From: Agaricus subrufescens
Taxonomy: Eukaryota > Basidiomycota > Agaricomycetes > Agaricales > Agaricaceae
NCBI GenBank assembly: GCA_029945375.1
Contig: CM057057.1
Coordinates: 62,001-126,000 of the forward strand
Direction: 5' to 3'
Length of the DNA stretch: 64,000 nt
In this document: piece after piece, positions 11,188 to 24,117 of the stretch
Layout of the letters: every line of letters starts with the position of its first letter
Position numbering within the stretch: position 1 is the stretch's first letter
Position numbers and translations under genes: made by a program
Notes under the pieces: generated by a model
The model's database searches: none
Told to the model about the DNA's origin: nothing
The model's input: the letters and a program-made list of their open reading frames with translations, nothing else

Positions 11188-14161
11188 ATGCCTCCCAAGG
11201 GTAAGAAAAAGCAGAAGGCTGGTGGGTTTAACCACAGGGATATCAGATCGTTTCTAGTGCCCAAAAAAAAGAACTTGAGGGGTGAGTTCTGTCATGAACT
11301 ATGAGGCCCTTGGTCTAAGCGGACACCCAAAGTTCAGTCCAAAGGGGCGGCGTGAGTCTGTTCAAACGGGGAGAGAGCCGAAGTCTGACACTGGAGTTCA
11401 GATCGACACCAATTATAATCAGCGATAGCGAATCAGATAAAGAAGACCACCGACAGGACAAACCAAGGTGAGCGTGGGACTGGGGAATGGTTGATTTACC
11501 TTGACAACCAATGGTGTTGACAGGAGCGGCAAAGTTGAGGCCACAGTCAAGAATCCCGCTTTTGTTATCAAGCGCCGCGAGAGAGGGGATAAACAACAAG
11601 CCGTTGGTATAGCTGCACCTAGGATATATGAAGCCATTAAACACACAGTGGTCGCTTATGTATGGGATAGCCCGCCTTTCAGGAGTACTAGCCTACTGAC
11701 CTGCCTCTCTTGCTAGAGGACAATGAGTAGATCTGTTGCTTTGAAGAGTCTGGACCACCAATCCACGGGTGAGGAGGTGGGTGGACAGGAGTTGTGGTCG
11801 ACCCGTCATGCACCAAAGACTCTCAGAGAGTTTTGTGGCAACCGAAGTGCGGTACAATGTTTGATGAACTGGTTCAAGAATTGGTTTGTTGACCCTTCTC
11901 CTCTGTTATGGAGAGAGTACCCATGTGACCGAGGACATACTCAGGCCTAATTCCAAGGTCAAACCCGGGCTGGTGGAAGAAAAAGGGTCAGCGGCCTGTC
12001 AGATTATAGATAACTACGCAGCACTATTGATAACAGGGCCTCACGGAATTGGAAAGACCACGATAGCCAACCTGGGTGCTCGAGAAGCCGGATGGGTGCC
12101 GATCGAGCTCAATGCGAGCGACAGCAGAAGCTGGAGAGTCATTTCGGTATGTGTCCGTGTGTCTTACTTAGCTTCATATATGATGCGACTGATGACTGAT
12201 GACGGGTTATAGACAGTGGTAGAGATAGATCAGACCATACTGGACCCCTTTCTGAAACGGGTTAAGGTAGGTCGACCATATTATCCCTCGTCGTGGTCTG
12301 GTTTAGGTGTAAGACAGGACAACAATGAGGGTCTGCCCAACCGTGTTTGTATCATTATGGACGAGATCGACGCCATGCCCTTATGTGACAGTGGGGGGAT
12401 AGGAGCCCTGGAGGAACTTATCAAGAGGACCAAGGTCGGCTTTATGGCTCCTAGACGGTGCAGTGGGGATGACCAAACCCATTACAAGTGCAGGTCCCCA
12501 TCATATGTATCGCTAGCCACCCCAAGCCCAACCAGCCCTATCTAGAGGCACTGCAGAAAAAGGCATTTAAACTGGACTTCGAAAGGTACGTTAGACGTAT
12601 TGTGAGAGTATTGGCCCCTGATGAGAATCATAACTAGGCCTAGTTTGTCGCAGATAAGGTCAAGGATGCAGACAGTATTATTCAGGTGCGTAGATTTGAT
12701 CTTAGTTCCACCCTGGCTTGTCAAACGGCGACTTTGAATAGGGAGAAGATGAAGGTTCCAACCAACCAGTTGAACGGGATAATCATACGTTCAGGTTACG
12801 ACATTCGCCGGGTATTGAACGTTCTTGGTAGCTGGAAGACTACAAAACCAAGTATGAGGTTGGAAGGGCTCAGTTGGGTGTAGGTATTCACGGTCTCCCA
12901 TTGTAACGATTGTTACGGAACAGGGGAGCTGACTTGCGTACTATTAACAGTAAGTATAAACTTGGGGATATGAACCTCGTGGAGGTCACAGATTCAATCC
13001 TGGGGTGCTATGTCATGTCCTTCACTGCAATGACCGACGGGATCACTCTCAAGCATCAAATGGAACATTACTTTCAAGACCCAGTTATGATTCCACAGTA
13101 CATATACGTTAGTGAGGAAGGATTACTCATTAATGTGTGCTGATGTTGTGGTCAGGAAAACTACCTGAAGCCTTTTTCGATGAAGTTGCGTCCACGAAAA
13201 GAGTATGGCAAGGAGGACAAAGAGAGGGATAGGGAGAAGCTTCGGATAATTGAACGAGCATCGAGTTGGATATCTGATGGAGACCTGGTGGAAGCGGCTA
13301 TGAACGGGTATGTTTGCCTAACTTGGGCTACTGTGTTAGTCCTGCCATCTCTAAGTTGCAGCAGTCCAGACGGAGACATGAGTCTCATCCCGGTACATGC
13401 CATAGTCTCAACGGTAGGTCCTGCCTATTGGCAGGCCGGGTGGGGGGGTTCTGGAGGATTTCAAGCTGCTTTCGCGAAGCCAGAGTGAGAAACGTCTGGC
13501 CTGCTCCAGTGATCCGTCATTTCTGATGATGAATAGCAGATGGGAGAAGTGGTGGCCCCGGGAAGTAAAGAACCATCACAATCTGCCTGGGCTACGAGCA
13601 AAAGCAGGGACCAAGGTGTCTTGTGACAGAGAGCAACTTCGACTGGACTATGTACCGCACATGCACTTGCGTTTAGTGGAGAATTTGAGAACACATAAAG
13701 AGGTGGGTGGCATGTAACTCCTTACGGGTTATAGAGGTCACTAAATGTCTATATGCGTTAGGCCGAGATCCACAATGTGGTGGACTTGATGGATGAATAC
13801 AGTCTAGGGAGGGAAGGCTGGGAATCGCTTCGAGAGCTGTCCTTGGAGGATAGCTTTATAAGACCGAGACTGTTAGGCACCTTTACCAAAGTGTATGCGC
13901 TGTCTTTGGGTATTCGAAGAATGACTGGAATAATTGACGCTATTGACTTATAGGTACAATGAGACTAGTCATCCGGTACGCTTCCATAGGGCTCAGGACG
14001 TTGCTGTGGTAAATGAGGAGGGCGATAACGGAAGGGACAAGGACTGGGAAAGTGAAGACGTTAAGATGGACTCTGACGACATATCCGGGGACAAGCTCAT
14101 TAAGAGGTCTGTGAGACGAAGGGGAAAAAGGAAAGGACCAATTCGTGTTACCTGGGAGTGA
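11188..14161 (+). CDS. RFC1-like clamp-loader large subunit lacking BRCT domain
   Basis: RFC1 is the large AAA+ subunit of replication factor C, which loads PCNA. Exon 1 (11188-11281) starts MPPKGKKK and carries DIRSFL, like the N-terminal PCNA-binding motif of RFC1 proteins. An acidic linker (IIISDSESDKEDH) follows. Next come the AAA+ domain with Walker A GPHGIGKTT (about 12035-12060), NASDSR, Walker B IIMDEIDAMP (12350-12380) and VPIICIASHP, then the lid with SGYDIRRVLNVLGSW. The RFC1 C-terminal domain has ENYLKPF (near 13160), ISDGDLVEAAM, LIPVHAIVSTV and LRLDYVPHMHLRL. It ends in a basic tail, RSVRRRGKRKGPI, a likely nuclear signal. About a dozen short introns can be placed in frame, so the gene looks intact. 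Only about 130 residues precede the AAA+ domain and no BRCT domain is visible, unlike yeast and human RFC1. That suggests a paralogue, not the housekeeping copy. Confidence 0.85.
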
Positions 14162-14488
14162 TCTAGCTGTGGGTGCCCTTATGGGAGAGGGGATTTCCAA
14201 AGCTTGCTCGTCAGTGTAGGTGGGTAAGAGCATGACATCACACACAGAAAAAAGCAGAAAGACGTCCGGATACTGTGGAAAGCGCCTAGAATACTTATAA
14301 GGATTAACTAGAAAAAAAAAAAAAAGAAAGAAAAAAGGTATATGATGTCACGTAAATTATTTTTTGACTCCTTATGCCAATAATATAAAAGGAAAAGAAC
14401 GAGGCCCGAAATCAGTATTATTCCCACGTTATTGATTTTTTTTTTGTTTTTAGCCACTATCACCTGCTATATCATCGTAAGGTACACA
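14162..14488. other. Intergenic between RFC1-like and JmjC genes
   Basis: Contains an A-rich tract (14309-14335) and a T-rich tract just before the next start codon (14437-14450). No gene is seen. Probably the terminator and promoter region between two co-directional genes. Confidence 0.5.
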
Positions 14489-17400
14489 ATGCCAGGGATG
14501 GAATCATATCGAAGCTCACCAGCACTACGGGAGAACCACCCCTGGAAATCTGAATGGACGACCAAGGGTGAAGACGAGGAGATCCTGACTCGGATAAATC
14601 GAGAATTTCCGGAGGCATCTGTACGTATATATACAATAGGCAATGAGCGGAGGAAGCTGGTCTCTACACTTACTGATAGATTGGTCGCCTCAGGCTTTTG
14701 CAAAATTGGCAGTAGAGGGTGCTAAGCCGGGCCAAAATCTAAACAAGATGAAGAAAGCCCAACGATCAAGAGTAAAGGCGCTTACTATGTTTGTTGAGGG
14801 CCGCTACAAGGACATGAAGAAGACGGAGGCGGACCTGTTCACGTCTAAACTGAGAGAACTTCAATTACTAGATGTGATCAACTTTGTATGCGATGGACCG
14901 AATGTACAAAGGGAGACGCATTTCCGCTTGCCCGACTATTTGCACACCTCAGATGTTTTAGAGGGAAATCAAAAAGAAGTTGCGGTGAGTGTCTCTATAC
15001 CGTCCTTGGGATTGGCTCACGGTTTTCAGTCCCTGTATAGCCATCTGGAAGACTGGGGAGCAATGATCCAGGAGGCAGAACGGTCCCTCAGCATGACATA
15101 CTCAAAACAAGGTTCGTCCTCCAACCTGCTGTCCGATGATGAGACTAGGTTGGTGGGGGGACCCAGTCAGACATTACTGCCCCATTCACTGTGCCGAGCT
15201 CATAAATTTGGCAATCTGGCGACTTGTGGACACATTGTCAGCAACCTACTATATATGATCTTCATGATCGGCTACCTCTTCCAAGTATGTCATTTCCAAT
15301 TCTTCTCTTACGCTCACTGGGGCATTCTCGAATTGTCTTTATTAGGGACATCAGGAGCTTCCCTCGACGATCGAAGAACTGGGCGAACAGCTTGGTTTGT
15401 GAGTCCACTCTGTCACTCGGCGGTCCAGTGTCCTGATTGAATTACTGACACAAGGGATCCATCGGACGACACATGGGTGAATATACGAGATAAAATGAAG
15501 CCACGCCATGTAAGGGGTGCTTTCACTGCTGCCCTGTGCATCTCACCACTGGTTGCGTTCGCCGACTATAATTTCGGGAAGAGGCCGCTCACAGAGGCAG
15601 CTGCATATAGCGTATGTATACAGTGACTTGGTCATGATAACGGACGATCTAATACAGAGCAGTTATGGGTGTGCTTGGGTTCGGAAAAACCGGACAGCCT
15701 ACAAAAGGCCGAACATATAATGTGGAAGTTCCTCTTTGACGTTGCGAAAGGCAATGAGACCAACATGTCGCTTGTCATTGTACAAATCTTGGACCAGATT
15801 GGAAGGGTCGCAAAGGAGGCTGAGAGTGTTGACCTGAAATGGTTCTCACGAGGTGAGACGTACAGCCTCTGAAGGACGGGGATCGCTGATTGACTAGCCT
15901 ATCCAGCAAGTGTACAGGAAAGGAAGAGAGCAGCAGAGGCGGGAACTTTGAATACACCAGTGATAGGTGACAAGGACGTGGACATGGACGGAGAAAGAGA
16001 GCCAGACAAACTGGGTGAGGAAGAAGGAGAGCGTCCCACGTCTGAGCATGGAGGAGAGCGTGAGGAAGATGACATTCAGATGGGTGAACCGGAGGCTGAG
16101 GGGCAAGAAAAGGATGCAGACATGAATGTGCCAGAAGGAGAGGAGGGAGAGGGGATGAATGAGGGCCCCGCCGGGGAAAAGAACAACGAAACGGATACAG
16201 AGGAGGATACAGCTGAGAAGGACGGTGGCGACCAAGATGGGGAAGACAGAGGGCATGAGGTAGGGCAAAGAAAGGACGCAGAGAGGGGAAGGGTTCAGAG
16301 CCCTAGAGCTGCGCGGCCTCAGCGGAAGAGGGCGACTACAAGTCGACGCCCTTCATACAGTACGGGGTCTCCCAAACGAAAGAGAGCGAGGAAAAGCAAA
16401 GCACAGGTGGACGGGGTAAAGGAAGATGGACTGGGAGAGATGAGGAGGTTGTATAGGGAATTCCTGGTGAGTGACATAAAAACTCTAGGGTATTCGGGCA
16501 GATCACTAAAAGACATGATTCAAGTTGAGGCTGAAGAACACAGACGAGCTGAAGCCAATGCAGGTAAGCACCAGGCCGAGCCGACAACTGAAAGGGGACT
16601 CAGTGATGAGTATCCCCCTACCGATCGTTGGAGGTGAACCGGTTTTCTACACCCTGGATACACAGTTTCATGTAAGCGAGTCTGAACTATACCTGACACC
16701 TGCTGAGTTGTCTCTCCTAGCTTCCGTCCCAGCTTGAGTCTGTGAAGGCTATCTACGATGCCTACCTGCCAAACCAAGGCGTCTCTTTGAATGATCCACG
16801 GTCTCCGTTCAGGATTGTTGACTGGGCGGAATACAAAGATATGTCTGAGGGGGACATCTTGGAGACCTTCAGGGATAAGAACCTTATCATCGTCAACAGG
16901 CCATTGGAGGATTCTATTGGGGTGCAAGGACCAGTCGCTTTCGATGAGAATGGTTTGCGCCATCTTGGCCCCCTGGGTCGTCCTGTTGTTATGCATGGTG
17001 CGCCCACTTCAATTGAGTTGTAAATATCTCGTTGGTTGATATAATGGGACCAGACCTGTCAAAGAACTTGGACGGAGACGATGATAACGATGAAGTAGAG
17101 CATATACAAGGAACGCTATCAGACCTGCTAGTGGCGAAAAGGGATGGTAGATCCTTGAATCTGCTGGACTGCCCTTTCTATAGCGACTACGGAAAGCCCC
17201 AGGTCTGGGACCTTGGGTGTACATCATGGGAACATCTCAGTAGTGCGGCGCCGTGCAAAGCTCTGGGAAACTTCCCGATGAATGTGTCCCGTTGGGGTCT
17301 GGCCGCTACGCAAGGCTGCATTCACCCATGGCATGTGGACTCAAGCGGCTTCCTCGCGTTCTTTACGATATTGACCGGCGTCAAGATTTTTGCGTTGGGC

Positions 17401-18532
17401 GTACCAAAACCAGGCCACAGTATATCAACAACGGACGCATTCATCGATTTAAATACATTGGAAGGGAACTCCGACCGGTTTGATGTGTGGATGGTTGCTT
17501 TACAGCCGGGGACCCAATAGTGAGTGGTTTGTATTTGGTTCAGCGAGGACTTGAAAGACTGACAAATTATTAGTGTACAGACGGCTCATCAATTACACTA
17601 TGTAATTACGGCGGAGGACTCGATTGTCATGGGTGGGCACACCTATGTCACGCCCGCAATCCAGAGGACGTCATACTCGATCTATCACCAATTTGTTGCA
17701 GGGTATGACCTTACGAATAACGAAAATATGAAGGAGGGGTTCATGCTGTTATACAGCATCCTGAACTTCTATCATCTTGAAATCGTCAAGAAGGGCCGGG
17801 AATACTGTGAGTAAAAAAATGCTTGATACCCGAGATCTGTTTGAGTGACTGACCGGGCTTACCAGCAAAGGAGAATGGGGTGCTCTGCCACCTGCCAGAC
17901 CTGTCCCAGTGTAGCGGGTTATTGGACTTAATAACCTTATACCATCTCATAGAACTCGGCAATGTGATCGCTCCGTGGGGATATAGAAATCCAGTGGAGG
18001 GGGCTGCAGATCGATTTGTCATGATCACAGTACGTCAAATGGCCCGGGAGCTGGTGGACAGCGTAAGGTGCAGGTATGAGGTGGGCTATGAGGAGGGAGC
18101 GGATGCCGATGAGAGTGATGGATCAGTTTGGGAAAAAATCGTTGATGGTGGGCTGGTGAAGACAGCTGCGACGCTGGTGGTATTGAAGCGGCAGCATGAG
18201 AAGATTGTTTTAGATGAGGGTTTGAGTACGAGTGACTCGGTCGTCACTGCCAAGAGCGTGGAGAAGGCTGGACTTCGTGCTTTGCTCCGCAACAAGTCTT
18301 TGGCCACAGCGTATCAAACAGAAATCAAGTCTATGCAAAAGGGCGACTTTGCGTACACAGGGCCCTCGTTTTGGATAAAGAGGAGACTAGACAAACTCCC
18401 TGGCATGGATAATAGTAAGTATCTCTTTTCTGCTTGAACATTATGTGTGACAGTTTTGTAGTTGACGGCTTTACTTTTGATGACCTGGATATCCTCGGGG
18501 AGGAGGGTGACATCTCTAAGATTCACCTTTAA
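14489..18532 (+). CDS. JmjC-domain protein (putative histone demethylase-like)
   Basis: JmjC enzymes are Fe(II)/2-oxoglutarate oxygenases, many of them histone lysine demethylases. The gene starts at Met 14489 (MPGMESY). A 10-20% charged N-terminal half includes KALTMFVEGRYKDMKKTEAD. A very acidic, repetitive linker follows (15948-16270), then a basic nuclear-signal-like patch (SPKRKRARKSKAQ near 16370). The C-terminal JmjC core has the iron ligands in HPWHVDSSGFLAF (near 17320-17350), the strand GVKIFALGVPKPGH, and the distal His in HYVITAEDSIVMGGH (near 17595-17635). A helical C-terminus runs to DDLDILGEEG and the stop at 18530. Introns are 45-70 nt and the HxD...H triad is intact, so the enzyme could be active. 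Substrate cannot be read from the sequence. It is the second of three co-directional island genes. Confidence 0.75.
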
Positions 18533-18775
18533 ATTATATTATGGATAGAGTGAGGATATACGTGGCGTTTTGAAGCGTCTCGTCTGAGGTGGGTATACTA
18601 TACGTCAGGGTCAGATTCAACGCTTAATCTTTAGATTTGCCAGGCGTCTAATAACTGAGGTACTATACATTATAATATTCTACTTTTTTTTTTTTATTTC
18701 TCTATAGAGTAAATTCAGTATATTACTTTAGACGAGTTTCAAAATCGTGGGAATAATCATGTGAGTCAATCTGTA

Positions 18776-19135
18776 TATAGTTTATATAGAGCGAGTTTGA
18801 GTCCATACATCCAGGCCGCCCCACGCGCGATAAATGGTACAGATGGTAGTCCCTATGATTACCAGTACCCTGCCCGAGTTTAGTCCTTATCGGAGAATGT
18901 TTAGACACCAAGAATCCACTTTGTGCGATCCATAAAAAAGGTCACGTGTTTTATGGATCGCACAAAGTGGATTCTTTGACTTAGATGTGCTCCGATAAGG
19001 ATATAACTGCAGCTACAAGAGGCCGGTAAGGTAAACTAGCTTCTGGTCAAACCCGAGGCTATGGCGAGCCGCACGAGGCTGAAATTCTACTTGGCTTATA
19101 CTACTGGGGTCACATGACTTCCTTCTGTCTTCTGT
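18776..19135. repeat. Hairpin-bearing direct repeat, copy 1
   Basis: Similar over about 360 bp to 19520-19880 in the same orientation. Both include the segment GCGATAAATGGTACAGATGG, a hairpin and TCTGTCTGAC near the end. The hairpin here has perfect 28-bp arms (18910-18937 and 18949-18976) around an 11-base loop containing CACGTG. Confidence 0.85.
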
Positions 19136-19519
19136 CTGACGGAAGGAACTCTGTTATATCCGATGAGCTAGTCATACCCATTATCACGTATATAGATCTG
19201 TGTGGACTACTGCTAGTAGGAAACAGCAGAGTACGTAAATCCCGTTCTACATGGAAGTCGGGGTTCTGGCTACCATGATTCAGAGAGAAATATCGGGTTA
19301 AGGCAATTTGTACTGATATATTTATATGAGTCATACGATATCTAGAGTATATATTTCCGGTGAATAAGAGGTTATATACTTCATCATAAGCTAATATAGT
19401 TGTACTCGTCGAACTTACCCGGCTAGCTAGGCTAGTCTTTTTCGCATACAGGAAAGAAACTGAGACAATATACCTTATATGGTATGACTAAATTTACTAA
19501 TAAGTCATAAAGGTCTATA

Positions 19520-19880
19520 TAGGGTCATAGTCAAGCCTATACATCGCGCCCATGCCAAGTGCGATAAATGGTACAGATGGTAGTTCCTAGGGTTACCAGT
19601 GTCCTGCCCAAGTTTAGTCCTTATCAGAGATTGTTTAGACACCAAGAATCCACTTTGTGCGATTCATAAAAAAGGTCACGTTTTTTATGGATCGCACAAA
19701 GTGGATTATGATGGCCTAGATGTACTTCAATAAGGGTATAACTACAGGTGTGAGATTCCTGTAAGGTAAACTAGCGTCTAGGTGAGCTTGAGGCTCCGGT
19801 GAGCCAGACAAGGCGGAAAATCTACTTGGCCTATACTAATGAAGAGAGGGGTCACACGACTGACTGCGTTCTGTCTGACA
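19520..19880. repeat. Hairpin-bearing direct repeat, copy 2
   Basis: Diverged copy of 18776-19135. Its hairpin arms are 19644-19671 and 19683-19707, with one mismatch. The arms of the two copies are more conserved than the sequence around them, so the hairpin itself may matter, for example as the terminus of a small MITE. Confidence 0.8.
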
Positions 19881-20078
19881 GAAAATATACTTTAGGAAGT
19901 TTTAAGGAGCGAGCATTAGTTTAGGTAACAGGATAACCTAATTTATGATTACTTAAAAGATTTTATATGGGTCCGGGTCCGGATCTTATGGTATTCATTA
20001 TTGACGCATAAAGTTAAGTTCATATTTTTTGTAACCAGGTGGAGTATCGGTGTTTCACTTATTCCCTACTCTCCGCCA

Positions 20079-23000
20079 TGAACCAAAACTCAGGTTATAA
20101 TCGATGGGAAGAAACGTTGAAGAACAGGCCGTTGGGATGGCCTCAGATTGACAGGGTTGACTCCCACCCACTAGTGTCTGATGATAATGCGGTTATATAT
20201 CTCATGGAATATGTTAAGGGTTATACCCAGGTAGATGCACAAATGCAGGCTATCCAGACTGTAGCCCCTAGAACAGTGGACGAAGCCGTAGAGAGAGGTA
20301 AGTGTCGCTGTCGGTATGCTATGAACAAGTTCATCAAGTGGAATAGGCATAGTAGTTATGCATCCGAAGGACAAATGTTATGTCATTCTAAAAGATCCTA
20401 AGGGGAAGGGGAGAGAAGATATATTAATAGCGCTGACGCTGGATAGGTGAGTCTTTGATTGTTCAATGTTTTGTGTTTAGTGACGCTACAATTCTGTTAG
20501 GGATGAATTGGATGCAGAGGAGGGGGCTCGGCTGGCCGCTCTAAGAGATAGAGTGTTGGGAGAGGCTAAGGATGGGAGGATAGCATATGAGCAACTTGAG
20601 AAACGGGCTGACAGAAACTCAAGGGGGGAGCACTGTTATACCCTAGGCCTATCCTATCAAAGGCCCAGAACATTGACAGGGCCAGCAGCGACGATGAAAA
20701 GCTCTATCCGGACTTCTATGGAGGTACCGAAGGAAGTATTGAGGGTGAGTGAGTATATATGACATTCGGAATGTCTGATAGACGACGTTGATGATTAGAC
20801 GGGTTCCCAATACGCTGTTGCTGGGCTTCGTGCCAAGGCCCCACATCTACTAGAGTTTATGAATCGTATGGCGGAGACTTACAATACTCCTAGAATCGGT
20901 CAACACGACAATACGTGCTACCCGTCCATGCAGATCAATGTAGCGAAGGGTGGAGATGCAGGAGACAGAGACGCGGAGAAACATGGGGATATTGAGAGCT
21001 TGGGCGAAGCCGGGAAGCCTCATTGTGACAAGAGAGATTCGCCTGTGGGTCTCACCTGTATGCTAAACCTCAGTAGGGCCCATCCGCTTGTGGCGGATGA
21101 GTTGTTCAGCGTACTAGGACTGGGGCTATGCTTCATAGTGCCCCCTTTGACAGGTATCTATTTCTCTGGGTTGTACCTACATACGGGTACGCAACCAAGG
21201 TATCGATCAAAGCTGGGACCTAGAGATGTTGAATATTATCGAGTAACCCTTATATGCTATCCACCTAGGGATGTTTTGCACAACCATGGCAGCCTAGCCC
21301 TGGGTTTAGGAGTGGATGGTGAGGTTCAAAAGCATGTATCGGAGATGAGAACAAGCTGGTGAGTCAATAATGGCCAGTCTAGATAGTTCACTCACTCGGG
21401 CGAGGAAATAGGATATCTGCTCCAAATAAGGAACAGGCACCTCCGGCGAATATGATGAAAGATGGCCTGGGTATGATGGAGCGCCGGGACTATGTGGACT
21501 TTGTGACAAGATGCTTCTACCAACAGCTCGAATGGCAGCTCCATCAGGTTGACCCGGTGGTAGGACTGAAGTTGGACGCTCGACGATTTCTAGAGGCTTT
21601 TAGCTTCAATGACGGGGAAGGTAGAGAGCGGGCTCATCCAAGGCCGATGACTGGGCTATCGGAGAGGATGGATATACACAGGATATGCCAGGAGAGACTA
21701 CAAGAGATGGAGGAAGTGGTAGGGGGATTTCCATCGATAGGCGGAGAAGATACTGGTAGAGGAGAGGCCAAGTCTCAGAGTAAGAGCATTAGAATTGAGA
21801 ACATGGAATCGCAAGAGGAGGTAGATAGTGAGCCAGAGCCCTGCGCAGAAGAAATGGATACAGAGACAGAGTCAGGGGCTGAAGAGGAGGAGATCGAGAG
21901 GGAGGAGGTAGAGATCGAGAGGGAGTCACAGGCTGAGACGGAACAATGTGGTGAAAACATGGATAAGGGGTCAGAGGCCCGCACAGAGGACGGGCAAGAC
22001 AAAAGTAGATCTGCAGTTGGGAACAAGAGGAAACGTCGGCCTGGTAAGTCAGGCTATTGAGATCACAGGTGACGCTCACTGATCGGATTGCAGAAGACAT
22101 TGAGGAAGAGGGCTCACCTTGTGTGAATCGCCGCCGTGTGTCAGGTAAGCTCTTGCATCTATGTACGGAGCGATGGAGTGGAAAAATGTATACTGAAGAG
22201 AACATAGAGTCAGACGAGTCTAACAATGACGGGCACAAGGAACGTCCTGCTCTGCGCCCCTTTCCAATGATAACAGTGTCAGATGTCGAAACGTTGAATG
22301 GTTGGATCATTTCTATGCCAAGGAATGTGAATACAGCGTTGCCCCTATCACCCAATGACTCAGCTATGAGTTTGGGCACGGCAGGGCATCTTGTTCCGAG
22401 GCTCCAGAAGGCGCGAAAGGAGTATGGGGCTCTACAGGGGGCGCAGTCAATCAGAGGAGGCTGCCACTTAATCCTGAATGTCCTTTTCTGGGAAATGCTG
22501 GAGCAGGAAGTCGCTGCTTCGGAAGAAGAAGATCATCCATGCCACCCCCTGCGTAAGGCCCTCTGTGCCTACAGGAAGGAAAAAAGAAGAGTGGTCCACG
22601 AATGGGATTGGAGTAAATTGGTACGGGGTATTGAGCAGCCGCCGTCTGCGCCCGCTCGACATAAGTTTAACAAATTGGGGTTTAAAACGAGTGATCGGTT
22701 GGGGCCTAATCGGATTCATAACGGGTTTTTGAGTTTGGAGGACGAGATGGTGAATGCGTTGGGAACTTTCTTTGGGGTTGAGCTCAAGGATAGATGGCTG
22801 GCCATCTTTACAAGGGAGATCATAGAGAGGCTGGGTGTAGAGTTGCTGTGGGTGAATTCGGTCTCCGAGTTTCTGTATCACTCACCAAACACGACCTTGG
22901 GTACACTGACCCGACCCTCGGTCGATTTTGTGAGGGGTGCCAGTAGGTCCAGAGTGCAGGAGCTTTCCTTGGACATGGAAACACTTGGACCGGCTCTGGC

Positions 23001-24099
23001 CGAGTTGGCAGAAAGTATACAGTCATGCTTTCCTGGATATGCTGCTTTGGTTGACCAGCTATCGGTCCCCCGTACCAACGACAAGGTAGACAGACCGAGA
23101 CAGGGTGGCAGGGAACAGGGTAATGACCTGGCGAGGAGGATTGCAAATGTGTCGGGCAAAGCGTCAGGCATTTTTGAGAGGCACCCTCTACTTAAGAGGC
23201 TTGCTCTCATCTTATACCTCTCACTGCCATTATTGGACGATTATGAAGCGACGTCACCGAATCCAGTACAGGCATTATTTCTGGATGAAATCCGAAAGGG
23301 CGGAGATTTACTCGTGGTGTTTAGGGACAAAGCCCCTTCCAAGCGAAGGATACTGCAGGACGCCAGTGGGCCATTCTCACAAGCATATGTCAATAAGGCG
23401 TCGGGTTTATTCAGTGCATTGGTCTTTCGGGGCATCACCATGAATACCCCGTTCCTGCATAACAACGAAACGCTGTTTGCGGACTTTAAGCAGTGGAAGG
23501 AGGCATTCGCTCCTTATGAACGGAAAGAGGATCAAATGTGGGAAATGGGCACTCGAGGAGAATATGCCAATTGGCCGAAACCCTCGAAAGACGTGTGCAA
23601 TATCAAGGCGCTGAGCCGACAGCCCACCCAACGCCATCCTTTCTTTGCTTGGGATTACTGGAAGCTAGCCCAGCGGTGGGCTCAGGACACTAGAATGATG
23701 ACACCCGGTACCTATACGTTCACCGAGTTATATCGCAAGATCAGGTCATCCCGTGCCGGGGGTTTTGGGCCTCTGACAAGTTATCTATTGACGGCAGACT
23801 ATGTAGGTGCAGGCCTTGTAAAAGATATGACAGCGCGTGAGGCGGGGAGCATAGTGAAATCGTTGAATGCAGGAGCTCTAAATGGCCTGGATCTTGCGGG
23901 GTTTGTCACCAAGAGGGACCAGGATGTTCAAAACGCTTTGGAGAGCGTGAATTTGGCATTGCGGGAGGTATTCACAGATGAGGAGAGGAAGGCCATGAGC
24001 TTTGGATGGATATTGATAGAGCATTCACTCTGCAAGCTGAAGCGGCTTGAAAAACAGAAATGGTTCATTGGGGATGTATGTGAGTTTTACGGTTTGTAG
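20079..24099 (+). CDS. TET/JBP-like 2-oxoglutarate dioxygenase with long C-terminal extension
   Basis: TET/JBP enzymes oxidise 5-methylcytosine or thymine in DNA. From the proposed Met at 20079 (MNQNSGYNRWEE) short in-frame introns lead to the catalytic part. That has the iron ligands in GKPHCDKRDSPVGLT (near 21010-21050), a strand GLGLCFIVPPLTGIYFSGLY, the distal His in LHTGTQP (near 21175-21195), and YYRVTLICYPP (near 21235), where the Arg is the expected 2-oxoglutarate contact. Acidic and basic low-complexity stretches follow (21780-22040, ending KRKRRP). A 50-nt intron near 22043-22093 then leads to about 660 residues of unrecognised globular protein (22094-24099) without obvious motifs. 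Whether that long part is one protein with the dioxygenase rests on the intron, which keeps the frame. The class call is from motif spacing only, and other 2OG families are possible. Confidence 0.6.
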
Positions 24100-24117
24100 G
24101 TATAGGCTATTTTACTA

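Larger units (their letters stand above)
18533..20078. other. Repeat-bearing intergenic region
   Basis: No gene is recognised in these 1.5 kb. The region is AT-rich and holds a tandem pair of about 360-bp repeats with hairpins, listed separately. Its last 150 bases precede the dioxygenase gene and may include an unplaced first exon. Confidence 0.5.
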
